Assembly: GCF_003688285.1 (NCBI RefSeq)
Contig: NZ_RCNT01000001.1
Location: 806,001-870,000, forward strand
Origin: Rhodophyticola porphyridii
GTDB taxonomy: Bacteria; Pseudomonadota; Alphaproteobacteria; Rhodobacterales; Rhodobacteraceae
Direction: 5' to 3'
DNA length: 64,000 nt
Shown here: piece after piece, positions 8,340 through 17,397 of the stretch
Numbering within the stretch: the first letter of the stretch is position 1
Layout of the letters: the number at the start of each line of letters is the position of its first letter
Position numbers and translations under genes: made by a program
The notes under the pieces: model-generated
Database searches by the model: none
Told to the model about the DNA's origin: nothing
The model's input: the letters and a program-made list of their open reading frames with translations, nothing else

Positions 8340-9526
8340 CCGAAGAGGTCGCGGCGAATACGGTCGTCGATCCCGGCGGCGAGCATCCGGTCCTCGAAGG
8401 CATGGCGCAGGGAATACATCGAGTGGCGCGGCGTCTCGAGCAGGCCGTTGGCGCGGAGGAACTTGTTCACGACCGCGCTGAGGGTGGCGCGGTTGCGGTA
8501 GCGGGGGAAACCATCAGGGAATTGCTTGAAGGCCTTGAGGGAGACCCCGGTCAGCGGAATCACGCGGCGAGCGTAGTGGCTCTTCAATTGCCGTCCTTTG
8601 GGTTCGATCGAGATGTGGGGCACATCACCATCAAGCCGGATCGTGTCCGCCGTGAGCGCTGCGCCCTCGGACGGTCGGTAGCCCGTGTTGATCATGCCAA
8701 GCAGCAGCGCGCGGGCCTGACCGTTCAACCCGTCCAGCGCACCGGGGGCGAGGAGCCGGGTCCTGATCCAACCCTCGCTGAATGGCGGGCGCGTCAGCTT
8801 TTCGCCCTCCTTGAAGGACAACTCGCCGAGCGGCAGGGACAGGCCCAGCCGCTTCATCGTGTTCACGGTCTTCAACACGTCGCCCAGGTGGATCAGGTCC
8901 TTGTTGGCCGAGTTCGCGGTGACCTCACCCGCCTCGATCCGGTCAAGCCAGTGCTGGCGGAAATCCAGCATGTCGTCGCGGGTGATGTTGGCGATCTCCT
9001 TGTTTCCGACGACAGCCACGAAGTTCTTCACCGCCTTCTTACGCGGCGCTTCCCAGCGGCGGAGCTGGTCCTCGCTCTTGCCGAGGGTCTTCTCCTTGGC
9101 GAGGCCCCAGTACAGTTCCAGCGCCTTGGAGACCGTGATGCGGGGTTCCGCGACGGTGCCGAGAAGGGCGGCGGCTTCCAACGCGTCGGGCTGGTTTGCA
9201 GGCGCAGGGATCGCCTCGACGCGCTCGACCACATCTTCGACCGGCAGCTTGGCCACGGCCCCTGCATCCAGATACCGAAAACCCCGAGCCCGCGCGAGGT
9301 CGCGGGCGGCTTCATAGCGGGCGTCCGCATCGACGCTGTTCCCGGCCAGGCGCGCCTCCCACGCCTCGATCATCTGGCTCCACGCGCGATCCGCCTTGCT
9401 CCGCGCGACGGTCTCCGAGTCGGTGTGCAGGCTGATCCAGACGGTTTCGCGCGGCTCGATCCCCCGATACCGGCGCGGGACGCGGCGGCGGAGGTGATAA
9501 AGACGGCCTCGTTTCGCGATGCTCAT
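8258..9526 (-). CDS. tyrosine recombinase / site-specific integrase
   Basis: This 422-aa phage-type integrase catalyses integration and excision of the surrounding element at tRNA-Ser(GCT). An N-terminal basic arm-binding segment is followed by a core-binding domain. The catalytic domain shows the first arginine in NTGYRPSEGA, the second in YSLRH (Arg374), a His in LFGH (His397) and the nucleophile Tyr in RERYGKG (Tyr404). Length and order fit the DUF6538-type integrases common in Rhodobacteraceae. The gene starts 142 bp inside the right attachment repeat and reads inward. Three TGTGyAGCAAA repeats lie directly upstream of the start codon, where bound integrase could also repress its own promoter. 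All catalytic residues appear intact, so the element may still be mobile. Confidence 0.93.
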   Translation of the reverse strand: MSIAKRGRLYHLRRRVPRRYRGIEPRETVWISLHTDSETVARSKADRAWSQMIEAWEARLAGNSVDADARYEAARDLARARGFRYLDAGAVAKLPVEDVVERVEAIPAPANQPDALEAAALLGTVAEPRITVSKALELYWGLAKEKTLGKSEDQLRRWEAPRKKAVKNFVAVVGNKEIANITRDDMLDFRQHWLDRIEAGEVTANSANKDLIHLGDVLKTVNTMKRLGLSLPLGELSFKEGEKLTRPPFSEGWIRTRLLAPGALDGLNGQARALLLGMINTGYRPSEGAALTADTIRLDGDVPHISIEPKGRQLKSHYARRVIPLTGVSLKAFKQFPDGFPRYRNRATLSAVVNKFLRANGLLETPRHSMYSLRHAFEDRMLAAGIDDRIRRDLFGHRLDRERYGKGASLEQVAELVARIAF

Positions 9527-9545
9527 GGCGGAGAATTCCCCGATT

Positions 9546-9580
9546 TGTGCAGCAAATTGTGTAGCAAAATGTGCAGCAAT
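9546..9580 (+). repeat. three 12-bp-period arm-type repeats, right end
   Basis: TGTGCAGCAAA (9546-9556), TGTGTAGCAAA (9558-9568) and TGTGCAGCAAT (9570-9580) form an iteron array between the integrase start and the tRNA gene. They match the two copies near the left end at 1726-1748, in the same orientation. Arm-type integrase binding sites are the likely role. Confidence 0.75.
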
Positions 9581-9667
9581 TCAAGCGGATCAAACGCCGC
9601 CATCAGCGCGATAACGCCGAATTTCGCTCTACTATCATACGGTTACGAGATAGCGATTATGAGGAAA

Positions 9668-9682
9668 ATGGCGGAGACGAAG
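9668..9682 (+). repeat. right attachment repeat within tRNA-Ser
   Basis: This copy of the 15-bp repeat ATGGCGGAGACGAAG supplies the encoded CCA, the discriminator base, the acceptor-strand 3' half and the first base beyond it. The insertion therefore keeps the tRNA gene functional. Confidence 0.85.
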
Positions 9683-9758
9683 GGATTCGAACCCTCGAGA
9701 CGGTTTCCCGCCTACTCCCTTAGCAGGGGAGCGCCTTCGACCACTCGGCCACGTCTCC
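9669..9758 (-). tRNA. tRNA-Ser (anticodon GCT), CCA encoded
   Basis: The minus strand folds as a class II tRNA. The acceptor 5' strand GGAGACG pairs with CGTCTCC, followed by discriminator G and an encoded CCA. The D-arm region begins GGCCGAGTGG, the anticodon loop reads CTGCTAA with GCT at 9722-9724, a long variable arm follows (typical of serine), and the T-arm has GGTTCGAATCC. It decodes AGC/AGU serine codons. It is the integration target of the element at 1638-9682. Confidence 0.97.
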
Positions 9759-10036
9759 GCCGACCCGTTTAGCGGAGACCGTGTGGAACACACAAGCCGA
9801 AAACACCCCTTCTCATGGTATTTACCGGGGAATGTCCGGGCCTGAAGCGTAATGTCCGGGCCAGTGGGGCCCCGGAGCGCCCGGATGCTGTTGATCCACG
9901 TCCTTTGCCCTGCCTCGACCTGAGATCGCCGATGCGTCCGGACGCCCGCCGGTGTGGGGCGCAATGCGGAGCCCTGGTGCCAGCTATCCGACGGGCCGCG
10001 CGGTCGGCCGGTCTCCTGCCGCGCGGCCCCGGGTGT

Positions 10037-10507
10037 TCAGACGGTTTCCAGTTCCTTGCCGCGGGCCATGGCGGCGGCCTGCACATCGGCGGGCAGTGGC
10101 ACGCGCCAACTGGTTTCGGGATCCCGGCCCACGCTTTCATCGACGAAGGCGTTGTCGAAGGTGATGTTCACATTCTGCCAGACATTCTTGTACTCCTCGG
10201 GCAGGAACTTCTTGACGACAAACAGGGTGGGCCGCCGGTCGCCGAAGGCGGAGCGCTGGATCAGGAGGCCTTCGGGCGCAACGATCCCCCGGCTGGCCAG
10301 AGCCTCGTCATTCAGGAGAACATCGAAAACGAAACGCGGGCGTTCAACGGGGGAAAGTGCACTCATCTCTGTCATGAGCGCCTTGAATTCGGGCGTGGTG
10401 ACGAAGTCGATGATCTCGTCATAGGTGGCGCGCATCACGTGGGCGAGCTCGTCACGGTCATAGGCAAGGCCATCATAGCCCGTATAGGGCAGGGTCTGAG
10501 GTGTCAT
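10037..10507 (-). CDS. hypothetical protein, 156 aa (paralogue of next gene)
   Basis: I recognise no named family. Residues from about 30 to 105 align without gaps to the central part of the product of 10607-11032. Shared features are an aliphatic stretch followed by T(T/A)PEF near residue 42, an alternating helical region, and a GI(V)APEGL / GADIPEDF turn before a beta-strand pair. The unique C-terminus is rich in Asn, Asp and Trp and has no cysteines. It has no signal peptide or membrane segment. The two genes are on the same strand 100 bp apart, so they may be co-transcribed. The ATG at 10507 is chosen as it starts the conserved-looking MTPQTLPYTG. Confidence 0.7.
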   Translation of the reverse strand: MTPQTLPYTGYDGLAYDRDELAHVMRATYDEIIDFVTTPEFKALMTEMSALSPVERPRFVFDVLLNDEALASRGIVAPEGLLIQRSAFGDRRPTLFVVKKFLPEEYKNVWQNVNITFDNAFVDESVGRDPETSWRVPLPADVQAAAMARGKELETV

Positions 10508-10606
10508 GGGGTATCTCCCGTGCAAATTTGTGCAAAATCTGGTTGGGCGGCACCCGCCAGAATGCCGGGCGCCGCTGTTGAAATCCGAAAGGGTGGAAAG
10601 AACCGC

Positions 10607-11032
10607 TTAGGTCGAAAACCCGCCGCAGCCGCAGACCGTGGCCGCACCGCCGCCGGCGCAGGCGCCCCAGCCAAGTGGATCGGTATCGGGAATCCGGTCC
10701 AGCTTCGGGGTCACTTCGAAGCGGAGGCCATTGACCTTGTCCTCGAACACCCTGCTGGTGAGACGGAAATCCTCGGGAATATCGGCGCCCGCCTTGCGCA
10801 ACCCCTCGATCGTCAGCATTTCGCCGACCTTCTCCATGCCTGCGCCATCAGCGGCCTCGTCGCGGGCCACGCGCATACGCTCGATGAACTCCGGCGCCGT
10901 GATGGTCTCGATCACATTGCTGGTGATCTTGACCAGACGCTCCCGGTCAAGCTGCGCCTTGATCTCGGCGCGTTCCGCGTCGACCTTGGCCATGCGATCT
11001 TCCAGTTTCGATTGAATTTTGGCGTTTGCCAT
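10607..11032 (-). CDS. hypothetical protein, 141 aa, with Cys/Gly-rich tail
   Basis: A charged helical N-terminus (residues 1-35, heptad-like Lys/Glu/Arg) leads into a domain shared with the downstream paralogue. The shared part includes TAPEF and GADIPEDF. The last 22 residues are quite different: after DPLGWGA come CAGGGAATVCGCGGFST, with three cysteines in a Gly/Ala/Thr background. A helical leader-like body plus a short Cys/Ser/Thr/Gly tail resembles ribosomally made, modified peptide precursors of the nitrile-hydratase-leader or Nif11 kind. However, no modifying enzyme or exporter is adjacent. A metal-binding or lipid-anchoring tail is an alternative. The function is unknown. Confidence 0.7.
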   Translation of the reverse strand: MANAKIQSKLEDRMAKVDAERAEIKAQLDRERLVKITSNVIETITAPEFIERMRVARDEAADGAGMEKVGEMLTIEGLRKAGADIPEDFRLTSRVFEDKVNGLRFEVTPKLDRIPDTDPLGWGACAGGGAATVCGCGGFST

Positions 11033-11233
11033 TTTGAAGTCTCCTTTGCTGAAAATGGCAACTCAAGGCTGTGATGCAAAAAAAAGGCGAAATACGCCAA
11101 GCGCCACGTAACAAAATTGCCCAAGTTGCGACCTGAGGCTCAGAAAATTATCGATTCGATAGGTTAATACCGCAGATTATGTCCGCAATCGGCGAAAACA
11201 CGCCGAGATCCCAACGCCCTTGCAGGCGGAGAG

Positions 11234-12331
11234 TCAGGTGTTGAACAAGAAGTGCAGCACATCGCCGTCCTTGACAACATAGCTCTTGCCTTCGGCGCGC
11301 ATCTTGCCAGCGTCCTTGGCCGGCTGTTCGCCGCCAAGGGCCACGAAATCCTCATACGCGATCGTTTCGGCGCGGATGAAACCCTTCTCGAAATCGCCAT
11401 GGATCACTCCGGCGGCCTTGGGCGCCGATGTGCCGGCGGTGATCGTCCAGGCGCGGGCTTCTTTCGGGCCGACGGTGAAATAGGTTTCCAGATCCAGCAG
11501 TTCGTAGCCCGCTCGGATAAGCCGGTCGAGACCTGCTTCCTCCAACCCCATTTCATCGAGGAACAACTGCGCTTCCTCGGCGTCCAACTGGCTGATCTCT
11601 TCCTCGATCCGGGCCGAAATGACCACATGCGCCGCACCCTGTTCGGCGGCCATCTCAGCCACTTCGGCGGAGCGCGCATTGCCGTTTGCCGCGGCCTCCT
11701 CCTCCACGTTGCAGACATAGAGGATCGGCTTGGTGGTGAGAAGTTGCAGCCCGGCCCAGGTTTTCGCGTCCTCGGGGTCGACCGCGACCAGACGGGCGGG
11801 CTTGCCGTCTTCCAGCATCGCCAGCGCTGCTTTCAGCAACCGCTCCTGCTGGACCGCCTCCTTGTCGCCACCGCGCACTTTCCGCACGATGTTCTGAAGC
11901 CGTTTCTCGATCGATTCCATGTCCGCCAGCATCAGCTCGGTCTCGATGGTCTCGGCATCCGCGATCGGGTCGATCCGGCCCTCCACATGGGTCACATCGC
12001 CATCCTCGAAGCAGCGCAGCACATGGGCGATGGCGTCGACCTCGCGGATATTGGCCAGGAACTGGTTGCCGAGACCCTCGCCCTTCGATGCGCCCTTCAC
12101 CAGCCCCGCAATATCCACGAAGGTGATCCGGGTCGGAATGATCTGCTTCGACTTGGCGATCTCCGCCAGCTTTTCAAGCCGGTCATCGGGCACGGCGACA
12201 TCGCCCACATTCGGCTCGATCGTGCAGAACGGGAAATTCGCCGCCTGCGCCGCGGCGGTGCGTGTCAGCGCGTTGAACAAGGTGGATTTGCCCACATTCG
12301 GCAGACCGACGATCCCCATCTTGAAACCCAT
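11234..12331 (-). CDS. ychF: YchF (OLA1-type) ribosome-associated P-loop NTPase
   Basis: The product is 365 aa, the usual family length, starting [17 protein letters not shown] with the G1 loop at residues 8-16. The [20 protein letters not shown] segment (G3 region) is diagnostic of the Obg/YchF group. The NKTD-type specificity motif of GTPases is replaced, as expected for a protein that prefers ATP. The C-terminal TGS-like domain, including [14 protein letters not shown] and the final [12 protein letters not shown], is complete. YchF proteins bind ribosomes and are linked to translation and oxidative-stress control. The ATG at 12331 is chosen over an upstream in-frame ATG because it matches the conserved N-terminus. 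Confidence 0.96.
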   Translation of the reverse strand: MGFKMGIVGLPNVGKSTLFNALTRTAAAQAANFPFCTIEPNVGDVAVPDDRLEKLAEIAKSKQIIPTRITFVDIAGLVKGASKGEGLGNQFLANIREVDAIAHVLRCFEDGDVTHVEGRIDPIADAETIETELMLADMESIEKRLQNIVRKVRGGDKEAVQQERLLKAALAMLEDGKPARLVAVDPEDAKTWAGLQLLTTKPILYVCNVEEEAAANGNARSAEVAEMAAEQGAAHVVISARIEEEISQLDAEEAQLFLDEMGLEEAGLDRLIRAGYELLDLETYFTVGPKEARAWTITAGTSAPKAAGVIHGDFEKGFIRAETIAYEDFVALGGEQPAKDAGKMRAEGKSYVVKDGDVLHFLFNT

Positions 12332-12534
12332 CTCGCGCCCCTTTTCGGCAAAGCTGCAATCGCGGCGCATCTAGGTCGCGCCCGGGGCGGGCGTCAAGCC
12401 GCGTGGTGCGCCTTGACTTGGATTGCGCCCTCCGTAATCTCGCCGGGCAGGCCCGCAGGGCCGCCCTCGCGTGGCTGAGGAGACATCTTTCGCGCCGAAC
12501 CGGGGGCCCGCCGGACGCGCAGCCAGTCTGGCCC

Positions 12535-13893
12535 ATGTCGGTTGTCGCAAACGGAAAGCCCGGCTCTCCGCCGTCGGGCGGCCGCACCCGCGCAGAGGTG
12601 ATGCCGCTGCTTCGGCTGTCGATGCCGTTGATCATCGCCTTTGCCGCGGCCACGCTGATCGGTGTGATCGATACCGTCATGATCGCCCCTCTGGGCACAG
12701 TGCCGCTGGCAGCGGCCGGGATCACCACCGCCTTTCTGATCATCCTGATCTCGGCGCTCTGGGGCCTTGTCACGGTTGTGGGCGTCAGGATTGCGCAGGC
12801 CCATGGCGCCGGCGACGCGGGCGAGGTGGCCAGCAATCTTCGCAACGGGCTGGCGCTTTGTGCAATCGGCGGGGCAGGGGCGGGGCTGCTGATGGTTTTG
12901 GCTTTCCCGTTTCTCGATCTTCTCGATCAGCCGCCGGAGGTACTGGCGATCCTCCTGCCTTACTGGCTCAGCATGGCGCTCTGGCTGGTTCCGGTTCTGA
13001 CGTTCTTCGCCTTCAAGGCCCTGTTCGATACGGTCGGGCGGCCCTGGACCGGGGTCGCAATCTCATATCTCGGTGTGGTGGTGAACCTGCCGCTGAACTA
13101 CGGGCTGATCCATGTCGCGGGCCTCGGGTTGGTCGGGGCGGGCATCGCCAGCGTGTTGTCGAGCAGCGCGACGCTTCTGGTGGCCTGGCTGTTCTGGCGC
13201 CGCTCCCCCGATCTGTTGGCCTATCGCGTGGCCGTCCCGATCCGGTGGCCCCGGATCAGATCGCTTTACCGCGAGGGGCTTCCGATATGCATCGGGTATG
13301 CGGGCGAGGGTGCGGCCTATGCGTTTCTGGGCATCATGCTTGGGTGGTTCGGTGCGGTCGAACTGGCGGCAAATCAGGTGGTGAACGCGATCGGGGGCGT
13401 CTTCTACGTGATCCCGCTTGGTATGGCGAGCGCGGTCTCGATCCGGATCGGCATGGCGATCGGCGGGAAGGAACGCGCACGGCTTCGCCCCATTCTGGCC
13501 GCCGCACTCTGGATCGTGACGCTCTGGATGTTGGCGATCACCGCGCTTTACATCTTCGGCGGCCGGGCAATGTCGGAAGCGCTGACCGACGATGGCGCCG
13601 TGGTGGATGTCGCCGTGGGTCTGTTCATTGTCGCCGCATTGGTTCAGGTGGCCGACGGGGTGCAGTCAAGCACTCTGGGTGCGCTTCGCGGCATGTCCGA
13701 CAACCGCGTGCCCACGGCGATCACGCTGGTAAGCTACTGGCCGCTGGCCCTGCCGGCCGCCTATCTCATCGGGTTCCCGCTCGGCTATGGAGCCATCGGC
13801 GTCTGGGCGGGCTACGGCGCCGGCATCGGCCTGGCCGCGATCCTGCTTTCGGTCCGGTTCTGGCGAAAAACCCGATCCGCGCCCGGCAGATGA
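12535..13893 (+). CDS. MATE-family multidrug/sodium antiporter
   Basis: This 452-aa inner-membrane protein has twelve predicted hydrophobic helices in two homologous halves, as in MATE (NorM-like) exporters. The first half begins [22 protein letters not shown] with the helix 1 pattern of the family. The second half begins after [20 protein letters not shown]. It would export cationic or other xenobiotics using a sodium or proton gradient. The start at 12535 places about 20 residues before the first helix; longer in-frame starts would add an unlikely Arg-rich segment. It is followed by trpA after 88 bp on the same strand. The substrate cannot be told from sequence. Confidence 0.9.
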   Translation: MSVVANGKPGSPPSGGRTRAEVMPLLRLSMPLIIAFAAATLIGVIDTVMIAPLGTVPLAAAGITTAFLIILISALWGLVTVVGVRIAQAHGAGDAGEVASNLRNGLALCAIGGAGAGLLMVLAFPFLDLLDQPPEVLAILLPYWLSMALWLVPVLTFFAFKALFDTVGRPWTGVAISYLGVVVNLPLNYGLIHVAGLGLVGAGIASVLSSSATLLVAWLFWRRSPDLLAYRVAVPIRWPRIRSLYREGLPICIGYAGEGAAYAFLGIMLGWFGAVELAANQVVNAIGGVFYVIPLGMASAVSIRIGMAIGGKERARLRPILAAALWIVTLWMLAITALYIFGGRAMSEALTDDGAVVDVAVGLFIVAALVQVADGVQSSTLGALRGMSDNRVPTAITLVSYWPLALPAAYLIGFPLGYGAIGVWAGYGAGIGLAAILLSVRFWRKTRSAPGR

Positions 13894-13981
13894 GCGTTGC
13901 GGCCGCGCCGCCCGCCCAAGCCCCATTGATTTCCTCCGGCCTTTGTCCCAAACCGTTCCGGATCAATTCCAAGGGACGCCC

Positions 13982-14773
13982 ATGACACGTATCGACGACA
14001 CATTCGCCCGCCTCAAGGCCGAGGGAAAGAAGGCCTTCGTGGCCTATGTCATGGCCGGTGATCCGGATTACGAGACGTCGCTGGAGGTCATCAAAGGCCT
14101 GCCCGGCGCCGGGGTGGACATCATCGAACTCGGCCTGCCGTTCACCGATCCGATGGCAGACGGGCCGACCATCCAGCTTGCGGGTCAGCGGGCACTTGAA
14201 GCGGGCCAGACCCTTGAAAAGACGCTGCAAATGGCGCGCGAACTTCGCAAGACCGACGACAAGACCCCAATCGTGATGATGGGCTATTACAATCCGATCT
14301 ACAGCCGCGGTGTCGGGCGTTTTCTGACCGATGCGCGCGAAGCCGGCATCGATGGTCTTATCGTCGTGGATCTTCCGCCTGAGGAGGATAAGGAATTGTG
14401 CATCCCCGCGCAGGAAGCCGGGCTGAACTTCATCCGCCTCGCCACTCCCACCACCGATGACGCGCGCCTGCCGAAGGTGCTGCAGAACACATCCGGTTTT
14501 GTCTATTACGTTTCGATCACCGGGATCACCGGCGCGGCGGAGGCGCAGGCCGGAGATGTCGGCCCCGAGGTGGAGCGGATCAAGGCGCAAACCGATCTGC
14601 CCGTGATCGTGGGCTTCGGGATCAAGACACCAGAGGCGTCGGAGGCGATTGCGGGGGTCGCGGATGGGGCTGTCGTTGGCTCCGCCATCGTGGGCGAGAT
14701 CGCCGCGGGCAAGCCGGTGGCCGAGATCCTTGCCTTCGTCAAATCGCTGGCCGATGGCGCACACCGGGCCTGA
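13982..14773 (+). CDS. trpA: tryptophan synthase alpha subunit
   Basis: The 263-aa product cleaves indole-3-glycerol phosphate to indole and glyceraldehyde 3-phosphate in the last steps of tryptophan synthesis, passing indole to TrpB. The catalytic pair is visible as Glu49 ([11 protein letters not shown]) and Asp60 (MADGP), at the same positions as in the E. coli enzyme. The phosphate-binding GFGIK loop near residue 213 is intact. The SD AAGGGA lies just ahead of the ATG. No trpB or trpF is adjacent in this window, since a MATE exporter gene precedes it. So trpA is separated here from at least its immediate usual partners. Confidence 0.97.
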   Translation: MTRIDDTFARLKAEGKKAFVAYVMAGDPDYETSLEVIKGLPGAGVDIIELGLPFTDPMADGPTIQLAGQRALEAGQTLEKTLQMARELRKTDDKTPIVMMGYYNPIYSRGVGRFLTDAREAGIDGLIVVDLPPEEDKELCIPAQEAGLNFIRLATPTTDDARLPKVLQNTSGFVYYVSITGITGAAEAQAGDVGPEVERIKAQTDLPVIVGFGIKTPEASEAIAGVADGAVVGSAIVGEIAAGKPVAEILAFVKSLADGAHRA

Positions 14774-14908
14774 AAGGGGTTCACGGTAAAGGCAATCAAC
14801 CTCGGGCCGCCGCGTTTTGGGCCCTTTCCTGCCGTCTGGGGCAGCCCTGACTTCCCACAGGTCAGACACCTTGCGTGTCCGATCTGCCGCATTGCGCGAA
14901 ACCTGGCC

Positions 14909-14933
14909 TATTGGTAAATCAATGTGACCAATA
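14909..14933. promoter_or_regulatory. candidate operator upstream of the lldD-like gene
   Basis: TATTGGT (14909-14915) and ACCAATA (14927-14933) form a perfect 7-bp inverted repeat with an 11-bp spacer, ending 19 bp before the ATG. TTGGT/ACCAA half-sites are typical of FadR/LldR/PdhR-type GntR repressors, although their spacer is usually shorter. The inverted repeat is seen; the regulator is inferred and is not encoded nearby. Confidence 0.4.
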
Positions 14934-14952
14934 CGTGCCGGAAGGGAAGCCG

Positions 14953-16116
14953 ATGCCCGTCATCACCGAGATCGAAGATCTGCGCCGCATGCATAAGCGC
15001 CGCACGCCGAAAATGTTCTACGACTATGCGGAATCGGGCAGTTGGACGGAGCAGACCTTCCGCGAGAATTCCTCCGATTTCGACATGATCCGGCTGCGCC
15101 AGCGGATCGCCGTGGATATGGCGGGAAGATCCACCAAGAGCCAGATGATCGGCGAGGATGTGGCGATGCCGGTGGCGCTGGCCCCAGTGGGGCTGACCGG
15201 CATGCAATGCGCCGATGGCGAGATCAAGGCGGCCCGCGCGGCGGAGAAGTTCGGGGTGCCATTCGCGCTGAGCACGATGTCGATCTGCTCCATCGAGGAC
15301 GTTGCGGATCACACGACCAGGCCGTTCTGGTTTCAGGTCTATACGCTGAAGGATGACGAGTTCATGCAGCGGCTGTTCGATCGTGCGCGGGCCGCGAACT
15401 GTTCGGCAATCGTGATCACGGTGGATTTGCAGATCATGGGCCAACGCCACAAGGATCTGAAGAACGGTCTGTCCGCCCCGCCGAAGTTTACCATCGCCAG
15501 CATGGCGAACCTGGCCACGAAAATTCCTTGGGGGCTGGAGATGCTGCGGACCAAGCGGCGCTTCTTCGGCAATATCGTGGGCCATGCGAAAGGTGTGAGC
15601 GACCCGTCTTCACTCGCATCCTGGACGGCGGAAGCCTTCGATCCGTCCCTCGACTGGGAGCGGATCAAGCAGTTTCGCAAAATGTGGGGCGGCAAGGTGA
15701 TCCTGAAGGGAATTCTGGATGCGGAGGACGCCAGGAAAGCGGTGGAGGTCGGCGCGGATGCGATTGTGGTGTCCAACCATGGCGGGCGCCAGCTTGACGG
15801 CGCGCTCAGCTCCATCCGCATCCTGCCCGAGGTGATGGATGCGGTGGGCGACAAGGTGGAGGTGCATCTCGACAGCGGCATTCGCTCCGGTCAGGACGTG
15901 CTGAAGGCGTTGGCGCTCGGTGCCAAGGGGACCTATATCGGGCGCGCATTCGTCAACGGTCTGGGCGCGATGGGCGAGGCGGGGGTAACCAAGGCGCTGG
16001 AAATCATCCACAAGGAGCTGGACGTGACCATGGCGCTTTGCGGTGAGCGGGACGTCACCAATCTGGGCAAGCACAACCTTCTGGTCCCGAAGGAGTTTTA
16101 CGGCGACTGGGCATAG
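14953..16116 (+). CDS. lldD: FMN-dependent alpha-hydroxyacid (L-lactate) dehydrogenase
   Basis: The 387-aa product belongs to the FMN-dependent alpha-hydroxyacid oxidase/dehydrogenase family, whose LldD members oxidise L-lactate to pyruvate at the membrane. Family signatures are present: the N-terminal RRTPKMFYDYAESGSW, the FMN-binding LAPVGLTGM and STMSICSIED segments, QVYTLKD, the catalytic His with SNHGGRQLDG, and the phosphate-binding DSGIRSGQDVLKALALGA. The ATG at 14953 follows a GGAAGGGAAG Shine-Dalgarno. The substrate could also be another 2-hydroxyacid such as glycolate or mandelate, so the gene symbol is tentative. Its 3' end overlaps the convergent MFS gene by 19 bp. The inverted repeat at 14909-14933 suggests its own repressor-controlled promoter. 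Confidence 0.87.
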   Translation: MPVITEIEDLRRMHKRRTPKMFYDYAESGSWTEQTFRENSSDFDMIRLRQRIAVDMAGRSTKSQMIGEDVAMPVALAPVGLTGMQCADGEIKAARAAEKFGVPFALSTMSICSIEDVADHTTRPFWFQVYTLKDDEFMQRLFDRARAANCSAIVITVDLQIMGQRHKDLKNGLSAPPKFTIASMANLATKIPWGLEMLRTKRRFFGNIVGHAKGVSDPSSLASWTAEAFDPSLDWERIKQFRKMWGGKVILKGILDAEDARKAVEVGADAIVVSNHGGRQLDGALSSIRILPEVMDAVGDKVEVHLDSGIRSGQDVLKALALGAKGTYIGRAFVNGLGAMGEAGVTKALEIIHKELDVTMALCGERDVTNLGKHNLLVPKEFYGDWA

Positions 16117-17252
16117 CTTGCCGACCGCGCGCGCAGCATCAGCGCGAGAACAGGCGCGATCAGCGCCAACGCGCCGACGACCGCAAAGGCCACGCGGAGC
16201 CCATACGCGTCCGAGACCTGGCCCATAACCAGCGGGGCCAGCAGGAAGGCCGCGAAGCCCATGACGTTGACCCTCGCCACGGCGGACGTCCGGTGTGCCG
16301 GTGGTACGAGCCGACCGACCAGTGCGAGAGCCATCGGGCCCACGACGGAAACGCCAAGCCCCATGATGCCGAAGCCGATATATGCCAGGAACGGCCCGCC
16401 CGCGATGGCCGCCAGAAACGCACCGGCACAGGCCATGGCAGCGCCGAGCGTGATGATCGAGACATCCGAAAACCGCCCGGTGATCGCCTGACCGGAAAAC
16501 CGGCCAAGCGCCATGGTCAGCCCGAGGATCGCCGGGCCGAAGGCACCTTCGGCGGCGCGGCCACCCAATGTGCGTTCGATATGGAGCGCGGACCAGCTTT
16601 CCACGACCGCCTCCACGAAAAAGGCCAGAAGCACGATCCCACCGCAGATCAGAACGATCGCCCAGGGCAGGCGCACCGCCCGGCGTTCTTCATCCGAGAC
16701 GGGCGTCACCTCGCTGCGCATGCCAAGGCTGAGGCAGGCGACGAGCAGCGCCAGCGCGGAGAAGATCTCCGCCGACGATAGCCCGGCCTCGCGGGCAAAT
16801 CCCGTGGCGACGGCGCTCACCGCGTAGGCCACGGAAAACATGCCGTGATTGGCGTTCATCAATGAGCGGTTGTGCCGCGCCTCCAGTTCCGAGACACGCG
16901 CGTTGGAGACGATATCCAGAAGCCCCGAGCCCAGCCCGAGGCCGATCATCGCCGCCAGAAACACCCAAGGTCCGGTGGCCAGCCCCGGCACCAGATAGGC
17001 CAGTGCCACGGCCAATGCCGCGATGGGCAGCGACAGCGCGCCAAGCCGCCGGTCGAACAGCGGGACGAGCCACAAGGTCGCCAGAAGCCCAAGCGGGCTG
17101 CCGAGAAGCAACAGGCCGAACACGGCATCATCGGCCCCGATCTGTGCCTTCAGCACTGGCACCTGTGCCGCGAAACTGCCCCACAACACCCCCATCGCCA
17201 CGAAACCGAGCGCGGCGCGGCGGGATAGTCGGAGGGCGGAGAGAACGGCCAT
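16098..17252 (-). CDS. MFS transporter
   Basis: The product is a 384-aa inner-membrane protein with twelve hydrophobic segments in the major facilitator pattern. The first helix reads [18 protein letters not shown], and PLFDRRLG fills the loop 2-3 position where the family has a GxLaDrxGrr-like motif. This kind of short MFS protein (fucose-permease-like or drug-exporter-like) has no clear substrate signature here. The start at ATG 17252 removes an Arg-rich upstream extension. The gene converges on the lldD-like gene with a 19-bp overlap and is divergent from rplY, so it is probably transcribed alone. Function beyond transport is unknown. Confidence 0.85.
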   Translation of the reverse strand: MAVLSALRLSRRAALGFVAMGVLWGSFAAQVPVLKAQIGADDAVFGLLLLGSPLGLLATLWLVPLFDRRLGALSLPIAALAVALAYLVPGLATGPWVFLAAMIGLGLGSGLLDIVSNARVSELEARHNRSLMNANHGMFSVAYAVSAVATGFAREAGLSSAEIFSALALLVACLSLGMRSEVTPVSDEERRAVRLPWAIVLICGGIVLLAFFVEAVVESWSALHIERTLGGRAAEGAFGPAILGLTMALGRFSGQAITGRFSDVSIITLGAAMACAGAFLAAIAGGPFLAYIGFGIMGLGVSVVGPMALALVGRLVPPAHRTSAVARVNVMGFAAFLLAPLVMGQVSDAYGLRVAFAVVGALALIAPVLALMLRARSASYAQSP

Positions 17253-17397
17253 CACGCACGATTGCCACGGGGCCCGGGGCCGCACAAGCCGACAAGCCCA
17301 GAATCGTCTTTTCAAACCCGCATCTCTGCCCTATACGCACGGCTTCACGCGGCCCGACACCCTTGGAGGCAGCCGCATAACCTATGGAGAAATAGCA

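Larger units (their letters stand above)
1638..9682. mobile_element. integrative mobilizable element in tRNA-Ser(GCT)
   Basis: An 8.0-kb element is bounded by a perfect 15-bp direct repeat, ATGGCGGAGACGAAG, at 1638-1652 and 9668-9682. The right copy is the 3' end of the intact tRNA-Ser(GCT) gene, and the left copy is the displaced chromosomal 3' end. The integrase gene lies just inside the right end and reads away from the tRNA gene. Other parts are a relaxase, a candidate oriT, a small gene converging on the integrase, and a two-gene AT-rich cargo. No type IV secretion, coupling-protein or replication genes are seen, so it is best described as mobilizable in trans. Low-GC cargo next to high-GC mobility genes points to separate origins for the two halves. 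Confidence 0.88.

Noticed and set aside
10548-10577. Inverted repeat between the two small paralogous genes
   Set aside because: GGCACCCG/CGGGCGCC nearly pairs, but there is no T-run and it could be a chance GC-rich palindrome.
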